Part shown: positions 55,077-61,150 of the stretch, in pieces | Position numbering within the stretch: position 1 is the stretch's first letter | Layout of the letters: each line of letters begins with the position of its first letter | NCBI GenBank assembly: GCA_004298505.1 | Contig: SCRO01000065.1 | Location: 1 to 61,150 of the forward strand | DNA from: Rhodanobacter sp. | GTDB lineage: Bacteria; Pseudomonadota; Gammaproteobacteria; Xanthomonadales; Rhodanobacteraceae | Reading direction: 5' to 3' | Length of the DNA: 61,150 nucleotides | Position numbers and translations under genes: made by a program | The notes under the pieces: model-generated | What the model was told of the DNA's origin: nothing | Seen by the model: the letters and a program-made list of their open reading frames with translations, nothing else | The model's database searches: none

Positions 55077-55832
55077 TCACACCGACAAGCTGCGCCCGCC
55101 ATCCACGCGGATGATCTGCCCGGTGACAAACGCGGCGTCGCGCAGCAGCCACAGCACCGTGTTCGCCACATCCTCCGGCGTGCCGACACGCTGCAATGGC
55201 GTGCGCGCCAGCAGCGCTTGCTGGTCGTCGTACGGCTTGCCATCACCGGGCCACAGCACGGCGCCGGGGGCCACGCCGTTGACCCGCACCTCGGGCCCGA
55301 GATCCAGCGCCAGCGAGCGCGTCATCGCCGCCAGCGCGGCCTTGGCCATGCAGTACAGCGCATGGTCGGCCAGCGGCCGCTCGGCGTAGATGTCGATCAG
55401 GTTGACGATGCTGCCACGGGCCTGGCGCAGCGCCGGCACTGCCGCCTGGCTCAGGAAGAACGGCGCCTGCGCGTTCGATGCGAACAGCTCGTTCCACTGC
55501 TGCAGGCTGGCACTTCCCACGGGCGTGGCGAAGAACGCCGAAGCGTTGTTGACCAGTGCATCGAGTCGGCCATAGTGGGCCAGCAGAGCGTCGACCATGG
55601 CGGGCAAATCATGCAGGTCCGCCAGGTTCGCCGGGAGCAGCAAGGTGCTGTCGGCGCGTTGCGACTCCAGTTCGCCGGCCAGCGCGCCGGCCGCGGCCGC
55701 CGAATGGCGATAGTGCAGCGCCAGATCGAAACCAGCGGCATGCAGCGTGCGCGCGATTACCGCACCGACGCGGCGGGCGGCGCCGGTGACCAGCACAACA
55801 GGGCGATCGTGGCGTGGCGTCATCGATGACAT
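55077..55832 (-). CDS. folM: pteridine reductase / dihydromonapterin reductase-like SDR
   Basis: 251 residues, short-chain dehydrogenase. The cofactor motif TGAARRVGAVIA has the TGxxxRxG form of pteridine reductases rather than TGxxxGxG; NNASAFF, the catalytic YCMAK and GVAPGAVLWP follow. It reduces dihydropterins or dihydrofolate. It is next to folK, with folB nearby, which supports the pterin assignment. Confidence 0.9.
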   Translation of the reverse strand: MSSMTPRHDRPVVLVTGAARRVGAVIARTLHAAGFDLALHYRHSAAAAGALAGELESQRADSTLLLPANLADLHDLPAMVDALLAHYGRLDALVNNASAFFATPVGSASLQQWNELFASNAQAPFFLSQAAVPALRQARGSIVNLIDIYAERPLADHALYCMAKAALAAMTRSLALDLGPEVRVNGVAPGAVLWPGDGKPYDDQQALLARTPLQRVGTPEDVANTVLWLLRDAAFVTGQIIRVDGGRSLSV

Positions 55833-55877
55833 CCTGGGTTGGTTTCGCGACCAGCTTGCCGCAAAGCAGGCCGTGCG

Positions 55878-56561
55878 TCATCCGCTACGGTTTTGCGTGG
55901 GCGAGCTTGCTGCCTCGGGGCGCGATGTTTCGACCGGCGCGTCGTCACTGCTCCCCTCCATCACGATGTCGCCTTCGAACATCGCGATTGCGGTGCTGGC
56001 CACCTGCCCGGTGTCGTAGAACGCGTAGGCACCGACGCCAAGCGCGCCGATCACCGGCAGCCAGCGCGCGACGCCCTTGCTCAGGGTGCGCTGGGTCAGC
56101 TTGATCCCGACTTGTTTCGCCACCCGCTCGGCCATGCCCCAGGACATGCGACGAAACACCAGCCGGTCGCCCACGCGTACCACCAGGTCGCGAAACGCCT
56201 GCGCCGCAGTGTGCCGGAACAGGCACCACATCATCTGTTCGCGCCCCAGCGTGGTGTGACGGCCATAGGCGGCGGCGATATCGCTGACCATCTGCGCCTG
56301 GATCTTCCAGATCGCAATCAACTCCGGCAGCAAGGTCAACCAGCCCAGCGGTCCCGGCGGCAGGGCCAGCGAGCCGGCGGTCACCGCGGCGCGGCGGGCC
56401 GCCCGGTCGGCCAGCCGGCGTGCCTCGCTGGCCGCGTCGGCGCTGCTGTCGATCCGGCTGGTCGGCACCTCGCCGATGAAATCGAGGATCGCCGTCGCCA
56501 TCCGTCCGTGCTCGGTCGGCGCGATGACGGCGGGAACCTGCTGGCTGCTGGACTGGGTCAT
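55878..56561 (-). CDS. EcsC family protein
   Basis: 227 residues. Conserved EcsC stretches include GSLALPPGPLGWLTLLPELI, AIWKIQAQMVSDIAAAYGRH and MAERVAKQVGIKLTQRTL, with a hydrophobic VIGALGVGAYAFYDT near 190. The family is named from Bacillus EcsC, next to an ABC exporter, but its biochemistry is unknown. A GGAG seven bases upstream supports the ATG at 56561. It is divergent from the mgtC-like gene. Confidence 0.87.
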   Translation of the reverse strand: MTQSSSQQVPAVIAPTEHGRMATAILDFIGEVPTSRIDSSADAASEARRLADRAARRAAVTAGSLALPPGPLGWLTLLPELIAIWKIQAQMVSDIAAAYGRHTTLGREQMMWCLFRHTAAQAFRDLVVRVGDRLVFRRMSWGMAERVAKQVGIKLTQRTLSKGVARWLPVIGALGVGAYAFYDTGQVASTAIAMFEGDIVMEGSSDDAPVETSRPEAASSPTQNRSG

Positions 56562-56822
56562 GCGGGGCTCCATGAAATTTGCCAGGCGCCGGGCGCCGCG
56601 GGTCTGGTGCGAGTTTAAGCGTCTTCGGATTAACGCCCGTGCACAGGGGCTGACGCACCGGCACCACGATGGCACGCCGCCCGATCCAGCGTGCGTCGCG
56701 CCGGTCGGGTGCTTTCTCGCGCGGCCGCGTTTCTTGTGGGGGAAGCCATGCTTGTACCGGGTCGGAAACAGCACAATGTAACAATCAATTTCTCGCCTAC
56801 CGATGTCGTCAGGAGCTTCCAG

Positions 56823-57530
56823 ATGATCCAACCCCATGAAATCCTGATCCGACTGTTGTTGGCAGCCTTTCTGGGCGGCGTGATCGGCGTCAATCGCGGC
56901 CGCCTGGAATGGGCGGCCGGTCTGCGCACGCACATGCTGGTGAGCGTCGGCGCGGCGCTGGCGATGATCGTCTCGGCGTTTGGCTTTGCCGACGTGCTGA
57001 CGCGACCTGACATTGTGCTCGACCCCTCGCGTATCGCGGCGCAGGTGATCAGCGGCGTCGGTTTCCTTGGCGCCGGCACCATCCTGTTCCTGCAGCGCGA
57101 GCAGGTGATCCGCGGGCTGACCACCGCGGCGGGTCTGTGGGCGGTGTCGGCGATTGGCCTGGCCGCCGGCAGTGGATTGTTCCTGGCGGCGACGATCGCC
57201 ACGGCGGTGATCTGGGTGATCCTGGCTCTGCTCAAGCCGATCGAGCGGCGTTTCATCCAGACCCGCAACCGGCGTCCGCGGGTGAGCGCGCGGCTCGGCG
57301 GCGCGCCCGCGCTGGCGGCGGTGGAGGAGGTGCTGTCGCGCCATCACCTGGCGACGTTCAAGATCATCCTGCGCCGCCAGGACAGTGGCGAGGATATCGT
57401 CGACATCCTGTTCGAGCGCAGCGTGCGTAATGAACAGATAGCTACGTTGGTGGACAGCTTGCGTCAGGTCGAAGGCCTGCGTTCCGTGTCGTATGCCGGG
57501 GCGGACGAAGCCCGTATGCCGCCGGCTTGA
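56823..57530 (+). CDS. MgtC/SapB family membrane protein
   Basis: 235 residues. MgtC core: LLLAAFLGGVIGVNRGRLEW, AAGLRTHMLVSVGAALAMIV, ISGVGFLGAGTILF, GLTTAAGLWAVSAIGLAAGS, giving about five membrane helices, then a cytoplasmic ACT-like C-terminus. MgtC inhibits F-ATPase or supports growth at low Mg2+ in pathogens; in environmental bacteria the role is less clear. AGGAG precedes the ATG. I saw no Mg2+ riboswitch in the 260-base leader. Confidence 0.9.
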   Translation: MIQPHEILIRLLLAAFLGGVIGVNRGRLEWAAGLRTHMLVSVGAALAMIVSAFGFADVLTRPDIVLDPSRIAAQVISGVGFLGAGTILFLQREQVIRGLTTAAGLWAVSAIGLAAGSGLFLAATIATAVIWVILALLKPIERRFIQTRNRRPRVSARLGGAPALAAVEEVLSRHHLATFKIILRRQDSGEDIVDILFERSVRNEQIATLVDSLRQVEGLRSVSYAGADEARMPPA

Positions 57531-57554
57531 GCCGCGAGAACCCATTCCCCATTC

Positions 57555-58331
57555 TCAGCTCCTTAGCCCCACGCCCCGCCTGAGCAACTGCAGCGCCGCC
57601 ATCGTCAGCCCGGCAATAAAAGCCAGCATCACCACGAAGGCCCCACCCACCGACACGTCGCTGATGCCGAGGATGCCGTAGCGGAACGCGTTGACCATGT
57701 ACAGGATCGGGTTGGCGTGGGAGATCGCCCGCCACGGCTCGCCCAGCATGTTGATCGAATAGAACACGCCGCCGAGGTAGGTCAGCGGGGTGATCACGAA
57801 GGTCGGTACCAGCGCGATATCGTCGAACTTGGTCGCGAATACCGCGTTGATGAAGCCGGCCAGCGCGAAGATGATCGCGCCCAGCGTGACCGCAGCCAGC
57901 GCGATCAGCGGATGCGCCACCTGCAGCGAGGTGAAGAACAACGCCACGAGCAGCACCAGCGCGCCGACCACCAGGCCGCGGGCGACCGCGCCGATCACAT
58001 AGCCGGAAAGAATCGCCCAGTTGGCCATCGGCGCCACCAGCATCTCCTCCACCGAGCGCTGGAACTTGGCGCCGTAGAACGAGCTGGAGATGTTCATGTA
58101 GCTGTTGTTGATGATGCTCATCATCACCAGCCCCGGCACGATGTATTGCATGTAGCTGAAGTCGCCCTCGATCTTGCCGATGCGGCTGCCGATCAGCTTG
58201 CCGAAGATGATGAAATACAGCGTCATCGTGATGATTGGCGGGATCAGCGTCTGCGTCCAGATGCGCAGGATGCGCACGATTTCACGCCGGGCGACGGTGT
58301 ACAGGGCGACAAGGTTGGTCGAGCGGATCAT
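57555..58331 (-). CDS. ABC-2 type transporter permease (YadH-like)
   Basis: 258 residues, six hydrophobic segments; begins LVALYTVARREIVRILRIWT and has the ABC-2 signature (FQRSVEEMLVAPMANWAILS, PLTYLGGVFYSINMLGEPWR, NPILYMVNAFRYGI). It forms the membrane part of an exporter with the ATPase encoded just upstream (ATGA overlap). Substrate unknown. Confidence 0.92.
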   Translation of the reverse strand: MIRSTNLVALYTVARREIVRILRIWTQTLIPPIITMTLYFIIFGKLIGSRIGKIEGDFSYMQYIVPGLVMMSIINNSYMNISSSFYGAKFQRSVEEMLVAPMANWAILSGYVIGAVARGLVVGALVLLVALFFTSLQVAHPLIALAAVTLGAIIFALAGFINAVFATKFDDIALVPTFVITPLTYLGGVFYSINMLGEPWRAISHANPILYMVNAFRYGILGISDVSVGGAFVVMLAFIAGLTMAALQLLRRGVGLRS

Positions 58332-59293
58332 GCCACGCGCTCCCGGCCCGGTTCGCGGCGGCCATGTTCGACCAGCCGCACGAACAGCTCCTCAAGGCGG
58401 TTGGTCTTGGTGCGCATGGAATGCACCGTGATGCCGCTGTTGGTGAGTGCGGTGAACAGCGTGTTGAGATCCTGCTTGCGCGCCATCTCCGCTTCCAGTG
58501 TGCGCTCGTCGGTGCGGTGCAAGCTGATGCCGGCCACGGTCGGCAGTTCGGCGGGCGTCGCGGTCAGGTCCAGCACGAAGGTCTCCACGTCGAGCGTGGC
58601 CAGCAGGCGCTTCATGCTGGTGTTCTCGATGATCGTGCCGTGGTCGATGATCGCGATGTTGCGACACAGCGACTCCGCTTCCTCCAGGTAATGCGTGGTC
58701 AGGATCACCGTGGTGCCGGCGGCATTGATCCCGGTGATGAAATGCCACATCGAACGGCGGATCTCGATATCCACGCCCGCGGTCGGTTCGTCGAGGATCA
58801 GCAGCCGCGGCTCGTTCATCATCGCCCGGGCGATCATCAGGCGGCGCTTCATGCCGCCGGACATCTCGCGCGCCTGCTGGAACGCCTTGTCCCACAGGCG
58901 CAGTTCCTTCAGGTATTTCTCGGCACGCTCGGCGGCGAGCTTGCGTGGGATACCGTAGAAACCGGCTTCGTTGATGCAGATGTCGAACGGCTTCTCGAAC
59001 TGGTTGAAGTTGATCTCCTGCGGCACCAGGCCGATCAGCTTCATCGCCTCGCTGCGTTGCCTGTTCACCGACACGCCAAACACTCGCGCATCGCCGCCGG
59101 TGGAGTTCACCAGCGAGGAGAGGATGCCGATCAGGGTCGACTTGCCCGCGCCATTGGGGCCGAGCAGGGCGAAGAAATCGCCCGGCTGCACCGTCAGACT
59201 GACGCCCTTGAGCGCCTCGACGCCATTGCGGTAGGTCTTGCGCAGGTTGTCGACGACCAGCGCGGGGGGCGAATCAGTGTGTGCTGCGGACAT
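58328..59293 (-). CDS. ABC transporter ATP-binding protein (YadG-like)
   Basis: 321 residues. Walker A GPNGAGKST near 45, Q-loop VPQEINFNQFEKPFDICINE, signature MSGGMKRRLMIARAMM, Walker B LLILDEPTAGVD and the H-loop LTTHYLEEAE. A C-terminal accessory domain of about 90 residues is typical of drug/polysaccharide-type ABC-2 ATPases. First gene of the two-gene operon with the permease; divergent from fpr. Confidence 0.94.
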   Translation of the reverse strand: MSAAHTDSPPALVVDNLRKTYRNGVEALKGVSLTVQPGDFFALLGPNGAGKSTLIGILSSLVNSTGGDARVFGVSVNRQRSEAMKLIGLVPQEINFNQFEKPFDICINEAGFYGIPRKLAAERAEKYLKELRLWDKAFQQAREMSGGMKRRLMIARAMMNEPRLLILDEPTAGVDIEIRRSMWHFITGINAAGTTVILTTHYLEEAESLCRNIAIIDHGTIIENTSMKRLLATLDVETFVLDLTATPAELPTVAGISLHRTDERTLEAEMARKQDLNTLFTALTNSGITVHSMRTKTNRLEELFVRLVEHGRREPGRERVA

Positions 59294-59385
59294 TAAGCTG
59301 CGCCGGAGGGGTCAAGCCCCTTATTATACGGGGCTGACCTCTGCCGTCCGGGTTCGCCCGCCGCACACACCGTTTCGGAAACCCC

Positions 59386-60147
59386 ATGGCCGCTCACTTC
59401 CAGCTCCGTCTCGTCGACAGCCACATGCTCGCCCCGACGGTACGTCACCTGGCGTTCGAACGCGTCGATGGCCAGCCGCTCGCGTTCCAGCCCGGCCAGT
59501 TCCTGCAGGTGCACTTTCATTACGACGACGGCGTCGCCACCAAGCGCAGCTATTCCGTGGCCACCCTGGGCGACGGCGGTCGTCCGGGCGCACCCGTGGA
59601 AGCCGGACGCATCGAGATCGCAGTGAGCTATGTGGAAGGTGGCGCCGCCACCCGACTGCTCGGCGAGCTGCCGGTGGGCGGCGTCATCGACGCCAGCGGC
59701 CCGTACGGCCGCTTCTGCCTGCAGGAGGCCGACACCCAGCCGCGCTACCTGCTGCTGGCCACCGGTACCGGCGTGACGCCTTATCGCGCGATGTTGCCGC
59801 AGATCGAGAAGCGGCTGGCCAGCGGTGATCGCGAGGTGGTGCTGTTGTACGGCGCACGCAACGAAGCCGAGTTGCTCTACGGCGAGCAGTTCGAGGCGTT
59901 CGCACAGACCCATCCCGGTTTCATTTTTCACGGCTGCCTCAGCCGCCAGGCGCGCACCGTGCCGCGCCCCACCGACCGCAGCGGTCACGTGCAGAATGTG
60001 CTGGCCGAACTCAAGCCCAGCGCCGAGCGCGATATTGCCTACCTGTGCGGCAACCCAAACATGGTCGACGCCGCGTACGCCATGCTGCAGGAGTTCGGCC
60101 TGCCGGTGCGGCAGATCCGGCGCGAGAAGTACATCTCGTCACGTTGA
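59386..60147 (+). CDS. fpr: ferredoxin/flavodoxin-NADP+ reductase
   Basis: 253 residues. FAD-binding KRSYSVATL (RxYS-type), VEGGAATRLL, NADP-binding LLATGTGVTPYRAM and YLCGNPNMVDAAY, C-terminal REKYISSR. It transfers electrons between NADPH and ferredoxin or flavodoxin, supporting redox homeostasis and Fe-S enzymes such as BioB. Single gene. Confidence 0.94.
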   Translation: MAAHFQLRLVDSHMLAPTVRHLAFERVDGQPLAFQPGQFLQVHFHYDDGVATKRSYSVATLGDGGRPGAPVEAGRIEIAVSYVEGGAATRLLGELPVGGVIDASGPYGRFCLQEADTQPRYLLLATGTGVTPYRAMLPQIEKRLASGDREVVLLYGARNEAELLYGEQFEAFAQTHPGFIFHGCLSRQARTVPRPTDRSGHVQNVLAELKPSAERDIAYLCGNPNMVDAAYAMLQEFGLPVRQIRREKYISSR

Positions 60148-60317
60148 TCAAGTTTGACGTAGCGCGGTCAATGACCCGTGAGCACTACTTGCCTCCCCGG
60201 AATCGCTTAGAGCGCTTGATGCCGCAGGGCCCGATTCCATGCGTTGACGAGCAAATCCAGCCATGGCGTCAAGTGCAGATCGGGCGATGCGTTTGCTCTG
60301 AATGCCCGACATCAAGA

Positions 60318-60342
60318 GCATCGCCTGCAAGCAGGCTCCTGC
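60318..60342. repeat. REP-like palindromic repeat unit
   Basis: GCCTGC-AA-GCAGGC at 60323-60336 followed by TCCTGCG resembles the GTAGGAGC...GCAGGC type of extragenic palindrome common in Xanthomonadales and pseudomonads. It lies in the 209-base gap between fpr and the glycosyltransferase; nothing else was seen there. Confidence 0.5.
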
Positions 60343-60356
60343 GCGTGCGGTCGGCG

Positions 60357-61150
60357 TCAGCCCGCCTTGTTGCCCGCGCGGTGCGCGATCCAGGCGCCGG
60401 CCACGGCCGACAGATACGGAATCGATTGCGCAGCCAGGATGATCATCCACATCGTGCCTTCGATGTAGCGCGTGCCGAACGCCTCGGCCATGCCGACGAT
60501 GCACAGCAGCAGCGCCACCGCCATCAGCAATTCCTCGCGTGCCGGTGCGAACGCGGCGAAGTTGCTGCCGCCGAGCCGCCGGCTCTTGGCGGTGACCACG
60601 AACGAGGTCTTCTTGCGCGTCAGCCCGTGCAGGATGCCGCGGGCGATCGCATGCGACAGGCTCATGCTCGCCAGCGAGGCCATCAGGGTGTCGCGCCAGC
60701 CACACGGCACGCGCGCGCGATACAGCACGATGCCGAAGATCGCCTTGGCGAAGAAGAAGCCGATCACCGGGATCAGGAACAATTGCATCGGCAGGCTGAA
60801 ATAGTGCGGAAAGGCGATCATGCCGGCGGTCCAGTACAGCGCCATCAAGGTGAAGATCAGCTGCAGTGCATCGGCGAACCAGCTGAACCAGCCGGTGAGG
60901 AAGTGGAAGCGCTGGCCGGCCGACAACGGGCCGGGCTGGACCATCCAGCTCCAGCGGCCCTTGAGGATCTGCATCGCGCCGAACGCCCAACGATAACGCT
61001 GGCTCTTGTACGCCTTGAAATCGGCCGGGGTCAGGCCCTTGCCCATCAACTCGTCGACATAGATCAGATCGTAGCCGGCATGCATCAGGCGCAGGCCCAG
61101 CTCGGCGTCCTCGCAGATCGTCCACTCCGACCAGCCACCGGTACCCTCCA
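60357..61150 (-). CDS. family 2 processive glycosyltransferase, C-terminal part (5' end outside the window)
   Basis: The frame is open to the right edge; 264 residues are visible. The first residues hold the catalytic-base motif CEDAELGLRLMHAGY, then GLTPADFKAYKSQRYRWAFG with the product-binding QxxRW, and at least four membrane helices (for example LFLIPVIGFFFAKAIFGIVL). This is a cellulose-synthase-like GT2 enzyme making a beta-glucan or similar polymer, possibly NdvB-like. An internal ATG at 61085 is not the start because conserved residues lie upstream. Confidence 0.87.
   Translation of the reverse strand, partial: EGTGGWSEWTICEDAELGLRLMHAGYDLIYVDELMGKGLTPADFKAYKSQRYRWAFGAMQILKGRWSWMVQPGPLSAGQRFHFLTGWFSWFADALQLIFTLMALYWTAGMIAFPHYFSLPMQLFLIPVIGFFFAKAIFGIVLYRARVPCGWRDTLMASLASMSLSHAIARGILHGLTRKKTSFVVTAKSRRLGGSNFAAFAPAREELLMAVALLLCIVGMAEAFGTRYIEGTMWMIILAAQSIPYLSAVAGAWIAHRAGNKAG

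Noticed and set aside
56562-56822. Mg2+ riboswitch upstream of the mgtC-like gene
   Set aside because: No M-box or mgtA-leader features were found in the 260-base leader.
1-61150. CRISPR arrays, integrase/att sites, prophage or rRNA/tRNA genes
   Set aside because: No regularly spaced repeats, recombinase genes, phage structural genes or RNA operon sequences were seen.

Overview
The window is GC-rich, densely coding DNA from a gammaproteobacterium of the Xanthomonadales, most likely Rhodanobacteraceae (Rhodanobacter, Dyella or Frateuria type). The evidence is an Xcs-like type II secretion cluster without its own prepilin peptidase, the bioB-bioF-bioH-bioC order, a CRP/Clp-type operator and a GGAGCCTGTCGGACTTT-type dispersed repeat. 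No rRNA, tRNA, CRISPR array, prophage or intact insertion sequence was recognised. All calls come from reading the sequence; no database was searched.

Left edge (1-12 kb): an almost complete DUF2397/TIGR02677 gene, the first subunit of a Wadjet-type (SMC-like) anti-plasmid system, lies directly downstream of mnmG and runs off the window, so its partners should lie beyond base 1. Next come a strong structured-RNA candidate, a small gene with a perfect CRP/Clp box, pepN, two gene relics (aldose epimerase and threonine dehydratase), a sterol-desaturase-family enzyme, an EamA transporter, the DNA glycosylase tag and a sedolisin peptidase.

Signalling and surface region (12.6-25.5 kb): a translationally coupled trio of small protein, double-domain KaiC-like ATPase and GGDEF/histidine kinase fusion. 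It is followed by an AbrB/VapC toxin-antitoxin pair flanked by a decayed copy and an intact copy of a periplasmic methyltransferase, an ice-binding-like lipoprotein (DUF3494), an OmpA protein, and an overlapping hybrid kinase/HD-GYP pair.

Type II secretion (25.5-37.2 kb): a full machine split into two divergent arms, gspC-D-E-F leftward and gspG-H-I-J-K-L-M-N rightward. A 168-bp inverted-repeat element sits between the arms and a miniature palindrome with the same ends lies between gspC and gspD. GspC is short, without a PDZ or coiled-coil end.

37-43 kb: an ECF sigma/anti-sigma pair diverges from a secreted subtilase, two low-complexity secreted proteins and an outer-membrane barrel, with two terminator-like hairpins between genes. 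This is the best candidate here for an undescribed cell-surface system.

43-61 kb: mostly housekeeping genes. These are the biotin operon with a BirA-type operator shared with comF, a trhO relic inside the operon, ubiA, a flavoprotein, glutaminyl cyclase, dbpA, folB, an MscS channel, folK, folM, ecsC, mgtC, an ABC exporter, fpr and the 3' part of a family 2 glycosyltransferase. A recurring theme is short gene relics carrying internal deletions.
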